From Gammaproteobacteria bacterium MOLA455 (lineage in GTDB: Bacteria; Pseudomonadota; Gammaproteobacteria; Pseudomonadales; Porticoccaceae), in NCBI GenBank assembly GCA_000511875.1, contig AZIN01000001.1, forward strand, positions 1,723,857-1,787,856: 64,000 nt of DNA, given 5' to 3'. The position numbers and the translations under genes are program-made. Under the pieces are notes generated by a model. The model saw only the letters and a program-made list of their open reading frames with translations, was not told where the DNA came from and ran no database searches. Below are positions 27,470-37,253 of this stretch, in pieces (positions within the stretch are counted from its first letter, which is position 1; every line of letters starts with the position of its first letter).

Positions 27470-29044
27470 TTAGTGCCTAAAGTGGCGCATTCCGGTAAAT
27501 ACCATCGCCATGCCATGTTCGTTTGCGGCGGCAACCACCTCATCATCTCGCATTGACCCCCCTGGCTGAATCACACAGCTAATACCAGCAGCAGCTGCAT
27601 TATCAATACCGTCGCGGAAGGGGAAGAAGGCATCTGATGCCATTACCGCACCCGCCACTTTGAGTCCCGCATGCTCGGCTTTAATGCCAGCAATACGCGC
27701 GGAATTAATACGACTCATCTGGCCAGCGCCAACGCCTACAGTGCGGTTGTCTTTGGCATAAATTATCGCGTTAGATTTGACCATCTTGGCGACTTTCCAA
27801 GCGAACATCATGTCGGCCATTTCGTCATTGCTCGGTACGCGATCACTGACAACTTTCAGATCTTTCTCTGCAACCATGCCGTTATCGCGATCCTGAATTA
27901 ACAGGCCGCCATTAACACGCTTGTAGTCAAAGTCTTGTGGTCGTTCACTACCCCAGGTTCCACACTCCAACAGACGTACATTCTTTTTCGCAGTGATCAC
28001 GGCAACCGCTTCGGCAGACACCGAGGGAGCAATAATCACTTCCACAAATTGCTTCTCGCAGATATCCGCAGCAGTGGCTGCATCTAACTCACGGTTAAAG
28101 GCAATAATGCCTCCGAAAGAGGACTCTGGGTCCGTGGCAAAGGCCAGCTGGTAGGCTAGGTTAATATCCGTCGCCACGGCAACACCGCAGGGATTGGCAT
28201 GCTTAACAATAACGCAGGCCGGTTGATCAAATTGTTTTACACATTCAAGGGCGGCGTCGGTATCGGCAATATTGTTAAAGGATAATTCTTTACCCTGTAA
28301 CTGCTTGGCCGTGGCGACACTGGCTTCTGTAGGGTTGGCTTCAACATAGAATGCCGCTTTCTGATGCGGGTTTTCACCGTAGCGCATCTCTTGAGTCTTG
28401 TAGTATTGAACATTAAAAGTATCAGAGAAGTTGCGCGCCTTGTTCTCGATATCACGGGCGCCGAAGTAGTTAGCGATCATGCCGTCGTAAGCTGCAGTGT
28501 GCTCAAAGGCTTTAACCATTAACTGATAGCGAGTGCTGTAATTCAGTTGGCCATCATTGGCAGACATCTCATCCAGTACACCTTGGTAGTCACTGGCATT
28601 TACCACTATGGCCACGTCTTTGTGGTTTTTAGCCGCTGAACGAACCATGGTCGGCCCACCGATATCAATGTTCTCGATCGCAGTTGGCAAGGTGCATTTG
28701 GGGTCGGCAACAGTCGCAGCAAACGGATAGAGGTTAACCACCACCATATCGATGGGCTTGATGCCGTGCTCGGCCATCACTTCATCGTCGGTACCGCGGC
28801 GTCCGAGAATACCGCCGTGAACTTTCGGGTGCAGCGTCTTGACGCGACCGTCCATCATTTCGGGGAAACCGGTGTAATCTGATACTTCGGTGGCTGCAAT
28901 GCCGTTGTCTTTCAGCAAGCGAAAGGTGCCGCCAGTAGAGAGTATTTCGGCACCCTGTGCGGTGAGTGCGCGGGCAAAGTCGACAATGCCGGTTTTGTCA
29001 GAAACGCTGATTAAGGCGCGTGAAACTTTTTTCAGGTCGCTCAT
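27470..29044 (-). CDS. purH: Bifunctional AICAR transformylase / IMP cyclohydrolase
   Basis: A 524-residue enzyme catalysing the last two steps to IMP. The N-terminal cyclohydrolase domain shows [52 protein letters not shown] and [17 protein letters not shown]. The C-terminal transformylase shows [44 protein letters not shown] and [23 protein letters not shown] lies 6 nt ahead of the ATG. It is 17 nt downstream of fis, so dusB-fis-purH may form one transcription unit. Confidence 0.97.
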   Translation of the reverse strand: MSDLKKVSRALISVSDKTGIVDFARALTAQGAEILSTGGTFRLLKDNGIAATEVSDYTGFPEMMDGRVKTLHPKVHGGILGRRGTDDEVMAEHGIKPIDMVVVNLYPFAATVADPKCTLPTAIENIDIGGPTMVRSAAKNHKDVAIVVNASDYQGVLDEMSANDGQLNYSTRYQLMVKAFEHTAAYDGMIANYFGARDIENKARNFSDTFNVQYYKTQEMRYGENPHQKAAFYVEANPTEASVATAKQLQGKELSFNNIADTDAALECVKQFDQPACVIVKHANPCGVAVATDINLAYQLAFATDPESSFGGIIAFNRELDAATAADICEKQFVEVIIAPSVSAEAVAVITAKKNVRLLECGTWGSERPQDFDYKRVNGGLLIQDRDNGMVAEKDLKVVSDRVPSNDEMADMMFAWKVAKMVKSNAIIYAKDNRTVGVGAGQMSRINSARIAGIKAEHAGLKVAGAVMASDAFFPFRDGIDNAAAAGISCVIQPGGSMRDDEVVAAANEHGMAMVFTGMRHFRH

Positions 29045-29061
29045 AGAGTCCTCGGGGAAGA

Positions 29062-29343
29062 TTACAGAAGGTCGTATTGTTTTAACTTTTTACGCAGGGT
29101 GCCACGATTAAGGCCGAGTGTTTCCGCAGCTCTGCTTTGATTTTGTCTGGTGTAAGCCATTACTGCTTTGAGCAGCGGTGGTTCGACTTCGGCCATCACT
29201 ATGTCATAGAGATCGTGAGTTGCCTGACCGTCGAGATCAGAAAAGTAGCGCTGCATGGCTTCGGTAACACTCTGTTGCAGAGACTGCTGTTTACTAGTCG
29301 GATCTTTAGCTGGAGAGCCGGTGCCCGTCTGCGCATACTTCAT
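29062..29343 (-). CDS. fis: DNA-binding protein Fis
   Basis: A 93-residue nucleoid protein that bends DNA and activates rRNA promoters. The C-terminal half is the Fis helix-turn-helix ([32 protein letters not shown]). The N-terminal part includes the conserved acidic activation loop and [17 protein letters not shown]. Its ATG overlaps the dusB stop by 4 nt (ATGA), the classical dusB-fis arrangement of gammaproteobacteria. The rRNA operon promoter at the right end of the window is a plausible target. Confidence 0.95.
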   Translation of the reverse strand: MKYAQTGTGSPAKDPTSKQQSLQQSVTEAMQRYFSDLDGQATHDLYDIVMAEVEPPLLKAVMAYTRQNQSRAAETLGLNRGTLRKKLKQYDLL

Positions 29344-30329
29344 GCCGCTAATTCCTGAAAAATAAGGGGTTGTTGAAAGAATTGTTGTAGCAAATTCTGC
29401 TGCTCAAGATGATCTTCTATCTGGTTAAAGTGGCGGGAAAATTGCTTTCCGCCCGGCAGTAGACTGAGGTACCAGCCGATATGTTTACGGGCAATTTTTA
29501 CACCGGCATAGGCCCCATAAAACTCATGCAGTGCCAGCAGGTGGCGGCAGACCACCAGCCCAATTTCGTCCATAGACGGTTTAGCAGAGGCTTCGCCATA
29601 TTCGAGAAAATGGTTTATTTGATTAAAGATCCATGGATTGCCCTGGGCGCCTCGGCCAATCATCACCGCAGCAGCGCCGGTGTGCTCTAAAACAGCCAGC
29701 GCTTTTTCTGGCGTGGTGATATCACCATTGGCGATCACTGGAATCGCCAGCGCCTCGACCACATTGGCGATGGTGTCGTATTCCACTTCTTTGACAAAGC
29801 GACATGCCCGAGTGCGACCGTGAATAGCGAGAGCGGCAATCCCTGCGTCTTCAGCTATCTTGGCAATGGTCACGGCATTGCGATTTTGACGATCCCAACC
29901 AGTACGAATTTTAAGGGTTACGGGAACGTCGACACTGTCGACCACAGCGCGAAGAATATCTTGCACCAAATCTGGATGTTGCAGCAACGCGGAACCGGCA
30001 GCTTTCTTGAGGACTTTCTTGGCTGGGCAGCCCATGTTGATATCAATGATTTCAGCGCCTTGCTGTACATTAAAGCGCGCAGCTTCAGCCATCATCTGTG
30101 GATCATAGCCGGCTATTTGTACCGATCGCGGTGCCGGCTCATCAGCGAACTGAATGCGTAATTTAGATTTTCTGCTGGACCATGTGCTGGGATCTGCAGC
30201 GACCATTTCAGATACCACCATACCCGCACCCATCTCTCGACAGAGCTGACGAAAAGGCAGATCAGTTACACCTGCCATAGGTGCTAGCACTGTCTTTCGA
30301 TTGATCTGATAGGGGCCGATATTGAACAA
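29340..30329 (-). CDS. dusB: tRNA-dihydrouridine synthase B
   Basis: A 329-residue FMN enzyme that reduces uridines in the tRNA D-loop. Motifs are VLAPMAGVTDLPFRQLCRE, IDINMGCPAKKVLKKAAGSALL (catalytic cysteine region), VTLKIRTGWD, IHGRTRACRF, VIANGDITTPEKA and GAAAVMIGRGAQGNPWIF. It heads the dusB-fis pair. The 95-bp gap to the upstream zinc-ribbon gene probably carries the operon promoter, which in enterobacteria is strongly growth-rate regulated. Confidence 0.96.
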   Translation of the reverse strand: MFNIGPYQINRKTVLAPMAGVTDLPFRQLCREMGAGMVVSEMVAADPSTWSSRKSKLRIQFADEPAPRSVQIAGYDPQMMAEAARFNVQQGAEIIDINMGCPAKKVLKKAAGSALLQHPDLVQDILRAVVDSVDVPVTLKIRTGWDRQNRNAVTIAKIAEDAGIAALAIHGRTRACRFVKEVEYDTIANVVEALAIPVIANGDITTPEKALAVLEHTGAAAVMIGRGAQGNPWIFNQINHFLEYGEASAKPSMDEIGLVVCRHLLALHEFYGAYAGVKIARKHIGWYLSLLPGGKQFSRHFNQIEDHLEQQNLLQQFFQQPLIFQELAA

Positions 30330-30424
30330 TTTCGCCTCGGGGTGAATGGTCAGGGATTTAGGATGGGCAATGATACCCTGTGATTAGCTGATTAAAAAGT
30401 GATCAATTGAAAAACAGTGGTTTA

Positions 30425-31159
30425 TTATTCTTTTAGTTCGACAGAATAATTGATCGCCGTCGTGCCGGGATCGACGAGGCTGAAATTGACTCGCCGTTGT
30501 TTACCCTTGGGGATCGAAATAGACTCTACTGCGAGCTTCTCCGTGCCGTCCTGTAAATATTGTTCAGCTGAAAAAATCCGTTCGGCAACAAGCTGGTTTT
30601 CCATATCGGAAAACTGCAGAGCAATTTTGGGGTAGGGTTGATCGAATGGCGCAAGGTTCTCTATAGTCAGCTCTACGGTAAGGGCGCCAGGTTGATTGGA
30701 GTCTGAGTGGATGGCGAATTGTCTGACGGCGAGCTTATTGATATCTCGAAATGACTCAACTTTACAGCCACTGTACTTACAAAACTGAATCAGAGGTTTG
30801 CGATAGGCTTCAGTCTGGCTGAGCTCGCGGCTAAAAAAGTAGCTGTACTGTGCAGCCAAAAATACTGCGCCGACTAAAATAACGACTAGCTTGAGAAAAA
30901 TTCTGCTGGGTTTCTTAACTGTTATGGCGGCTTGCTGCGGGCCAAATTCGCGATGCAGTAGCTCGGTCATAACCTGTAGTTTAGGCATTGCTTGCGATTT
31001 TTCACTGTGCTTTGATTGCGCGGTAACCTTGTGATCCCTAGCTTTAAACACGGTCATGCAATTTCCACAGCGCACCAATCCGCCAGCCGCCTCTAATTGG
31101 CCTGGGGTTAGGCGAAAATGAGTGGCGCAGTTAGGGCAGCCAGTGGTGAGTTGTGACAT
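30425..31159 (-). CDS. Zinc-ribbon, DUF3426 membrane protein
   Basis: A 244-residue protein with an N-terminal MJ0042-type zinc ribbon: CPNC at about 9-12 and CGNC at about 32-35, in the pattern FRLTPGQLEAAGGLVRCGNCMTVF. A basic, polar linker and one transmembrane helix near 90-107 (IFLKLVVILVGAVFLAA) follow, then a beta-rich DUF3426 domain with two cysteines (FCKYSGCKV) that lies outside the cytoplasm. Function is unknown. It commonly sits between prmA and dusB in gammaproteobacteria, as here. Confidence 0.85.
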   Translation of the reverse strand: MSQLTTGCPNCATHFRLTPGQLEAAGGLVRCGNCMTVFKARDHKVTAQSKHSEKSQAMPKLQVMTELLHREFGPQQAAITVKKPSRIFLKLVVILVGAVFLAAQYSYFFSRELSQTEAYRKPLIQFCKYSGCKVESFRDINKLAVRQFAIHSDSNQPGALTVELTIENLAPFDQPYPKIALQFSDMENQLVAERIFSAEQYLQDGTEKLAVESISIPKGKQRRVNFSLVDPGTTAINYSVELKE

Positions 31160-31231
31160 GGAGTTTCCAACCGGTGTTTCGCTGAGTTTAGCAGCATAGG
31201 AAGTGGGTCGCTGCTCAGTCTGTAAATTGGC

Positions 31232-32113
31232 TCAAGCTGTCTTACAGGCAGCCAACTGCGCCCATTCTGATTCAATCGCCGGGTCAGCAAAATTAAAATT
31301 GGCAAGATAGGGTTGTGATACTGCGCCAATCTGATGCTCAAGCAAGCCAGACAGGCAGATCAACCCTTTGCTCGCGGTTAAGGCGGTAAGCTTAGGGGCC
31401 AGTTCAATTAGGGGCGCGGCAAGAATATTGGCGAGCATGGTTTGGCCAACTACATCCTCTGGCAGATCTCCAGGCAAATAGGTGTCAATGCGCTCGGCGG
31501 TGATATTGTTGCGCTCGGCATTGTCTCGTGTGGCCAGCAATGCTTGGGGATCATTGTCCACTGCAATGACTTTCTCCGCGCCCAGCAGCAGCGCGGCAAT
31601 GCCCAGAATACCTGATCCACAGCCGTAATCGATTACCGTCTGCCCCCTTAGGTCTTGTTTGTCTAACCAGCGCAGGCAGAGATGGGTGGTTGGGTGACTG
31701 CCGGTGCCAAAGGCCAGGCCCGGATCTAGGCTGAGATTAATGCCATCAGGATCTGGCGGTGCAATCCAGCTGGGGCAGATCCACAGGCGCTCGCCACATT
31801 TCATTGGAGAGAAATATTTCTTCCACTCCTGGGACCAGTCTTTGTCTTCGAGCTGTTGCCAGCTAAACTGCAATGGTTGAGCAGCTAGCTGCTTGAGGCG
31901 GGCGGTTGTCTGATTTGTATCGGTGTCGTCTGGGAATAGCGCTTTTATAGTGCAGTTGTCCCAGAGTGGCGTTTCGCCAACACCAGGTTCGAGAATAGGC
32001 TGGTCGGCGGCATCTTCCAGGGTCACTGAAACCGCGCCTAGCTCAAGCATTGCATCTTCAATAGCGCTACTGGCGTCACGGGTACTACTTACAATCAGCT
32101 GAAGCCATTGCAT
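31232..32113 (-). CDS. prmA: Ribosomal protein L11 methyltransferase
   Basis: A 293-residue SAM-dependent methyltransferase that methylates ribosomal protein L11. The N-terminal substrate domain starts MQWLQLIVSST. The catalytic domain shows LDPGLAFGTGSHPTTHLCLRWLD, VIDYGCGSGILGIAALLLGAEKVIAVDNDPQAL and MLANILAAPLIELAP. About 94 bp separate it from accC upstream, holding a small GAGCT-AAA-AGCTC hairpin (32156-32168) but no clear terminator. Confidence 0.96.
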   Translation of the reverse strand: MQWLQLIVSSTRDASSAIEDAMLELGAVSVTLEDAADQPILEPGVGETPLWDNCTIKALFPDDTDTNQTTARLKQLAAQPLQFSWQQLEDKDWSQEWKKYFSPMKCGERLWICPSWIAPPDPDGINLSLDPGLAFGTGSHPTTHLCLRWLDKQDLRGQTVIDYGCGSGILGIAALLLGAEKVIAVDNDPQALLATRDNAERNNITAERIDTYLPGDLPEDVVGQTMLANILAAPLIELAPKLTALTASKGLICLSGLLEHQIGAVSQPYLANFNFADPAIESEWAQLAACKTA

Positions 32114-32207
32114 GGGATGGGCCTGTTGTGAGAGCGAGCTGGGAAAAGTCCCGCTGAGCTAAAAGCTCGTAAAATATCAGCGAGCTGAATAAAACGCCGG
32201 GCTGTCA

Positions 32208-33548
32208 CTACAGCCCGAGTTTCTTCTCAAGATAATGAATATTGACGCCACCTTTTTGAAACTCAGGATCGCGAACCAAATCCTGATGCAGTTCAATATT
32301 GGTTTTTATGCCGTCAATCATCATTTCGTCTAGGGCATTGCGCATACGCGAAAGCGCCGAGTCGCGGTCACGACCATAGGTAATAATCTTGCCGATTAGG
32401 GAGTCGTAATTTGGTGGCACGCGATAGCCATTGTAGATATGAGAATCCACGCGCACACCATTTCCACCAGGAGCATGATAGGAGGTAATCGTGCCGGGTT
32501 GAGGCATAAAGGTCACCGGATCTTCGGCATTAATTCGGCACTCAAAAGAATGGCCGCGGAAGATCACATCTTTCTGAGTAAAACTGAGTGGACGCCCGCT
32601 AGCGATCAATAGCTGCTCTTTTACTATGTCGATTCCGGTGATCATCTCAGACACAGGATGTTCAACCTGAACTCTAGTGTTCATCTCGATAAAGTAAAAG
32701 CCGCCATCTTCATAGAGAAATTCGAAGGTGCCAGCGCCGCGATAACCGATCTCGATGCAGGCTTTGGTGCAGCTTTCAAAAACAGCCTGGCGTGCCTCTT
32801 CAGGAATGCCGGGAGCAGGAGCTTCTTCCAAAACCTTCTGGTGACGTCGCTGCAATGAACAGTCGCGATCACCGAGATGAATCGCATGACCCTGGCCGTC
32901 TGAGAGTACCTGCACTTCAACATGGCGCGGGTTCTGCAGAAACTTCTCCATATAAACTGTGCCATCACCAAATGCTGCTTCAGCTTCGGATTTGGTGATT
33001 GCCACTGAGTTAACCAGAGCTTCTTCTTTTTCGACAATGCGCATACCGCGACCACCGCCGCCTGACGCGGCCTTGATGATAACCGGATAGCCAATTTTCT
33101 TGGCCATGGCGCGCAGTGCTATAGGGTCGTCATTTAAGGGGCCGTCAGAGCCGGGTACTGTGGGGACGCCGGCTCTCTTCATCGCCTTGATCGCCGCAAC
33201 TTTGTCTCCCATGATGCGGATACACTCGGCGGTTGGTCCGATAAAGACAAAGCCGCTGTTCTCTACCTGTTCAGCAAAGTCGGCATTTTCAGCAAGAAAA
33301 CCATAGCCTGGATGAACTGCTGTGGCGCCAGTTACTTCCATGGCACTGATGATAGCCGGAATATTCAGATAGCTTTTCGCTGAAGGATTGGGGCCGATGC
33401 AGATCGACTGATCAGCCAGCATGACATGTTTTAGATCCGCATCCACTTTCGAGTGAACGGCAACGGTCTTAATGTCCAATTCTTTACAGGCGCGCAGAAT
33501 ACGCAGAGCAATCTCGCCGCGATTAGCGATCAGGACTTTTTCGAGCAT
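32208..33548 (-). CDS. accC: Acetyl-CoA carboxylase, biotin carboxylase subunit
   Basis: A 446-residue ATP-grasp enzyme that carboxylates the biotin on AccB, the first step of fatty-acid synthesis. It begins [21 protein letters not shown]. Other motifs are [29 protein letters not shown] (glycine-rich ATP loop), [39 protein letters not shown] and ECRINAEDP. It lies 20 nt after accB in the conserved aroQ-accB-accC order. Confidence 0.98.
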   Translation of the reverse strand: MLEKVLIANRGEIALRILRACKELDIKTVAVHSKVDADLKHVMLADQSICIGPNPSAKSYLNIPAIISAMEVTGATAVHPGYGFLAENADFAEQVENSGFVFIGPTAECIRIMGDKVAAIKAMKRAGVPTVPGSDGPLNDDPIALRAMAKKIGYPVIIKAASGGGGRGMRIVEKEEALVNSVAITKSEAEAAFGDGTVYMEKFLQNPRHVEVQVLSDGQGHAIHLGDRDCSLQRRHQKVLEEAPAPGIPEEARQAVFESCTKACIEIGYRGAGTFEFLYEDGGFYFIEMNTRVQVEHPVSEMITGIDIVKEQLLIASGRPLSFTQKDVIFRGHSFECRINAEDPVTFMPQPGTITSYHAPGGNGVRVDSHIYNGYRVPPNYDSLIGKIITYGRDRDSALSRMRNALDEMMIDGIKTNIELHQDLVRDPEFQKGGVNIHYLEKKLGL

Positions 33549-33568
33549 GATTTTATCCCTGGTTGCAG

Positions 33569-34027
33569 TTAAACGATGGTGAACAAAGGCTGATCGTATT
33601 CGATAGGCTCACCGTCTTCGGCAAGTATGGCGCCAATGGTGCCTGCCCTATCGGCTTCGATCTGGTTCATCATTTTCATAGCTTCGAGTATGCACAGCAC
33701 ATCACCGGCTTTTACTGTGCTACCAACCGTCACAAAGGCGGCAGAATCTGGTGAAGGCGAGGCATAAAAAGTGCCGACCATGGGTGATTTAACCATGTGC
33801 CCGGCCACTTCGTCAGGTGCTGCGGCTACAGCTGCTGTAGCCGCAGGAGCGGGCGCAGGAGCTGCGATAGCGGCCGGCTGTGGTGCAGTTGGCAGTGGCG
33901 CAGCATAGGCTTGCATGGGAGCGCCGCGACTGATGCGTACGGATTCCTCACCTTCGGTAATTTCCAGTTCATTGATGTTTGATTCTTCGAGCAGTTCAAT
34001 GAGTTTTTTTACTTTGCGAATATCCAT
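33569..34027 (-). CDS. accB: Acetyl-CoA carboxylase, biotin carboxyl carrier protein
   Basis: A 152-residue carrier. The N-terminal piece [23 protein letters not shown] is conserved. A proline/alanine-rich flexible linker follows at about 35-75, then a biotinyl domain with the biotin-accepting lysine in [12 protein letters not shown]. The thumb region [12 protein letters not shown] is also recognisable. It lies between aroQ and accC on the minus strand and acts in the cytoplasm with AccC and the AccAD transferase. Confidence 0.97.
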   Translation of the reverse strand: MDIRKVKKLIELLEESNINELEITEGEESVRISRGAPMQAYAAPLPTAPQPAAIAAPAPAPAATAAVAAAPDEVAGHMVKSPMVGTFYASPSPDSAAFVTVGSTVKAGDVLCILEAMKMMNQIEADRAGTIGAILAEDGEPIEYDQPLFTIV

Positions 34028-34059
34028 GAAGTTTTCTCTTTCTTAAATGAATTCTAAAA

Positions 34060-34497
34060 TTAGTTTAGCTTGCCGAGTGCTGCTTGCAGGGCCAGCTGAT
34101 AACTGTTGGCACCGAAGCCGCAAATTACACCTTCAGCAATATCGGAAAAATAGGAGTGGTGACGGAAGGCCTCTCGAGCATAAACATTGGAGAGATGCAC
34201 TTCGATAAACGGAATCTCAACACCCAATAGCGCATCGCGAAGAGCAACACTGGTATGGGTAAAGGCACCGGGATTGATAATAATAAAGTCGACGGCTTCG
34301 TTGCGAGCGTCGTGAATTCTCTGAATTAACTCAAACTCAGCATTGCTTTGCAGTGCTGCAAGGCTGTGCCCGGCTGCCGCTGCCTGGGTAATCAGAGCCG
34401 CATTAATGTGCTCAAGAGTTTCGGCACCATAAATTTCTGGCTCTCGAGAGCCGAGTAAATTTAGGTTTGGACCATGAAGTACCAGTAGTGAAGCCAT
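34060..34497 (-). CDS. aroQ: 3-dehydroquinate dehydratase, type II
   Basis: A 145-residue type II dehydroquinase of the shikimate pathway, active as a dodecamer. It reads [21 protein letters not shown] at the N-terminus, then [30 protein letters not shown] and [25 protein letters not shown] use the ATG at 34497, with GAGG 6 nt ahead of it and the conserved start right after it. The longer frame to 34578 adds 27 unmatched residues. It leads the accB-accC unit. Confidence 0.96.
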   Translation of the reverse strand: MASLLVLHGPNLNLLGSREPEIYGAETLEHINAALITQAAAAGHSLAALQSNAEFELIQRIHDARNEAVDFIIINPGAFTHTSVALRDALLGVEIPFIEVHLSNVYAREAFRHHSYFSDIAEGVICGFGANSYQLALQAALGKLN

Positions 34498-34745
34498 TGG
34501 ATCCCTCGGAAATAGGTTGGTTAGCAGGTTGGTTACCGAATTGGGAGGAGTCTGCCCGAAAATAAAAGTACTGTCCATGATTACTTGGATAAATACTCTT
34601 TTCGACGAACTTAGAAGAAAATGCCTACGTTATTTAACATTATGGCCGTACTTTCTTTTTCCATCTTTACTGAAACGGCGACGTTAGCGTTTTTTAGGGG
34701 AGTTTTTACAGTCAAAAAGGTTAAAAAGCGATAAAATCGGCTAAA

Positions 34746-34764
34746 ATCCTAGAATGTCTAGGAT
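34746..34764 (-). terminator. Perfect inverted repeat after dsbD
   Basis: ATCCTAGA (34746-34753) and TCTAGGAT (34757-34764) form a perfect 8-bp stem with a 3-nt loop, 22 nt beyond the dsbD stop. On the minus strand it is followed by only a short T-run, so termination is likely but not certain. It could also be an operator for the aroQ operon. Confidence 0.5.
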
Positions 34765-34786
34765 AATTCACTTAACGTCTTCGAAA

Positions 34787-36520
34787 TCAATTAATTGCTT
34801 GATTTAGGGCATCAATAACCATTGATTCGGTGAGAATCTGCGGAAGAATGACGGCTTCACCTTGGCCCCGAGGGTAGAGTAGGTAAAGTGGCACACCACT
34901 GCGATTGAAGTGCCCAAGCAGTTCGGTGATTTGGGGGTCGCTGTTGGTCCAGTCGCCTTTGAGATAGCTGATGCCGTTAGCGCCCATCAATCCTATAACC
35001 TTTTCTGAGCTTAGAGCCACGCGCTCATTTACCAGGCAGGTAATGCACCAGTCCGCGGTAAGATTGATAAATACAGGCTGATTGTCATCGCGAAGTTCCG
35101 CAAGAAGCTCTGGAGAATAAGTTAGAAATTCAGGTTCCAGGTTGGATTCTGAGATCGCCGCAACAGGCACGGCCAGAGCAGCGGCAAATAATGCTGCTGC
35201 TATCAGCCGGGTTACCGGCTTGCTGTTGAGCTTCCACATCCACAGTGCCATCACCAGTAGGATCAGGCCAATTATTACTGCCGCTGCCACATCAATAGAG
35301 GTCTGACGCCCAGCGACCCAGAGCAACCAGACTGCGGTCATATAGATCGGGAAGGCGAGAAACTGTTTAAATACATCCATCCAGGGGCCGGGTTTTGGTA
35401 GTCGCTTAGTGAGACCGGGAATCCAGGCCAATAGAATAAACGGCAATGCCATGCCGAGGCCGAGAAAGGCAAAGACTAATACGGCAATAGAGGATGACTG
35501 GCTAATCGCAAAGCCCAGTGCCGGACCCATAAAAGGTGCAGTGCAGGGACTGGCAACTGTGGTGGCCAGCACGCCAGTCATAAAGGAAGAGCGCAAGCCC
35601 CCTTCATTTTGATTGTTTTGCCCAACCGACATCAGGCCGCTGCCGATCTCGAGATAGCCAGAGAGTCCAAGACCCATAACAAAAAACAGGTAGATCAAAA
35701 AGATGACAAAGAGTGGTGACTGCAACTGAAAGCCCCAGCCAATACTCTCTCCCGCGGCGCGCAGAGTCAGCATAGCGATAGCGATCGCTACAAAGCTTGA
35801 GATCACACCAGCGGTGTAGACCAGTCCATGAATATGTCGGCTGCGATCGGTCTTGTGATTCATGGTGAAGCTCAACACCTTGATCGACAGTATCGGGAAT
35901 ACGCAGGGCATCAAATTGAGAATCATGCCGCCAGCCAGAGCAAAAAGTAGTACCAGGGCCAGTGGCAGAGATGCTCTGTCACCAATATTGTCAGGTTGGT
36001 TGTTTGCTGCAGGGGGCTGACTGCTAATTTCAACAGTGCCGTTGATCAGGTCTATATCTAGCCACTGCTTGTAAGGTGGATAACAGAGTCCTGCATCAGC
36101 GCAGCCCTGAGATTCAATTTTTAAATTCAGGCGAGTCGCATCGGTGGTGAAGGGCAGCACAACGCTGGTCTGCTGGTAATAGACCTCAAGTTCTTTCTCG
36201 AAATATTCATCCCATTTGACCAGACCGTTGGCAAATTGTGGTGCGGCCAAAACAGCATTGTTATCCATAGATCCAAACTTAAAGCGATCTCGGTATAAGT
36301 AGTAACCGTCACGAATGGTCCAGTTGAGCAATAGGCGCTTATCCTCAACCACCACATTGACGCTATAGGCCTTTTCAACCGGAACAAATTCCGGGCTGGC
36401 AAGCTCACCCGCCCAGCTGTTTTGGTCAGCCTTGGACAGAAAGTCAATTTCCGCCGTCGCAGTTATCCAGGCGCACATCAGAGCTAGGCTCAGCAGGAGG
36501 TTACGTATTGTTATTTTCAT
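34787..36520 (-). CDS. dsbD: Thiol:disulfide interchange protein DsbD
   Basis: A 577-residue transmembrane electron carrier that passes reducing power from cytoplasmic thioredoxin to periplasmic disulfide isomerases and cytochrome c maturation. A signal peptide occupies about 1-23. The periplasmic alpha domain holds a cysteine pair in GCADAGLCYPPYKQW. The eight-helix core carries the active cysteines in MPCVFPILSIKVL and VASPCTAPFMGPALG. The C-terminal thioredoxin-like domain has ADWCITCLVNE. Length agrees with Escherichia coli DsbD (565). It is a single gene divergent from the copper chaperone. Confidence 0.95.
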   Translation of the reverse strand: MKITIRNLLLSLALMCAWITATAEIDFLSKADQNSWAGELASPEFVPVEKAYSVNVVVEDKRLLLNWTIRDGYYLYRDRFKFGSMDNNAVLAAPQFANGLVKWDEYFEKELEVYYQQTSVVLPFTTDATRLNLKIESQGCADAGLCYPPYKQWLDIDLINGTVEISSQPPAANNQPDNIGDRASLPLALVLLFALAGGMILNLMPCVFPILSIKVLSFTMNHKTDRSRHIHGLVYTAGVISSFVAIAIAMLTLRAAGESIGWGFQLQSPLFVIFLIYLFFVMGLGLSGYLEIGSGLMSVGQNNQNEGGLRSSFMTGVLATTVASPCTAPFMGPALGFAISQSSSIAVLVFAFLGLGMALPFILLAWIPGLTKRLPKPGPWMDVFKQFLAFPIYMTAVWLLWVAGRQTSIDVAAAVIIGLILLVMALWMWKLNSKPVTRLIAAALFAAALAVPVAAISESNLEPEFLTYSPELLAELRDDNQPVFINLTADWCITCLVNERVALSSEKVIGLMGANGISYLKGDWTNSDPQITELLGHFNRSGVPLYLLYPRGQGEAVILPQILTESMVIDALNQAIN

Positions 36521-36617
36521 AGCCTTATCGCCTAATTTTTCATAACTGTATTTCTGGATGGCTCTAGTATAATGCAGAGAGATACGTAACCGCGCGCTAA
36601 ACTGATTTCAATTCGCT

Positions 36618-36640
36618 ACCTGGCGTGATTTAAGCCAGGT
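36618..36640. repeat. Inverted repeat upstream of the copper chaperone gene
   Basis: ACCTGGC (36618-36624) and GCCAGGT (36634-36640) form a perfect 7-bp inverted repeat with a 9-nt centre in the divergent dsbD / copper chaperone region. It could be an operator or a leader stem; no regulator is identifiable. Confidence 0.5.
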
Positions 36641-36701
36641 CAATAATACCGGTTTGCGATCAATATTCTGATCACATGCTATAGTTTCAACAAGGAATCC
36701 T

Positions 36702-37253
36702 ATGAAAACTCGATTAATCTATTGCTTTATTTTTTGCCTCGCCATGCCTTTTGGTTTGACGGCAGGTGCCTCTGGCTTCTCGGTTGAAGACGCTTACATG
36801 CGTGCTATGCCACCAGGGCGAACGGCGACGGCAGCTTATTTGTCCGTGACCAATAAGCATGACAAAGCCTGCGCAATTATCGGCGGCGGCACTGAGATCG
36901 CGGCGCGGCTGGAGATTCATCAGCAACTGATGAGTGACGGTATGATGAGAATGCGTCCGGTTCCTGAAGTGACAGTTTCAGCTGGAGAAACTCTGCTATT
37001 ACAGCCTGGCGGGTTTCACCTGATGTTGCTCGATGTAGAAGCTCCATTGGTGCCCGGTGAAAAACATAAGATGAGCCTGCAAACCAGGGACTGTGGTGCT
37101 ATTGAAGTAACCGCTGAGGTGCGCAGCCTGTTTAAGAAACCTACTCCGGCGGCAAAGCCCCATGATCATTCTATGCATGGACATTCTATGGATAAAGCCC
37201 CTATGGACAACCACTCGGGCCACCATATGGAAAAAGACGGTATGCATAAATGA
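36702..37253 (+). CDS. Periplasmic copper chaperone PCu(A)C
   Basis: A 183-residue exported copper chaperone that delivers Cu(I) to cytochrome c oxidase. A signal peptide covers about 1-23. The signature H-x10-M-x21-H-x-M is fulfilled by H73, M84, H106 and M108. After residue 145 there is a histidine/methionine-rich tail (HDHSMHGHSMDKAPMDNHSGHH) that should bind further copper and is not part of the core domain. Its stop overlaps the next gene by 4 nt. No SCO1 homologue is adjacent, although DsbD, which keeps copper-binding cysteines reduced, is divergent from it. Confidence 0.9.
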   Translation: MKTRLIYCFIFCLAMPFGLTAGASGFSVEDAYMRAMPPGRTATAAYLSVTNKHDKACAIIGGGTEIAARLEIHQQLMSDGMMRMRPVPEVTVSAGETLLLQPGGFHLMLLDVEAPLVPGEKHKMSLQTRDCGAIEVTAEVRSLFKKPTPAAKPHDHSMHGHSMDKAPMDNHSGHHMEKDGMHK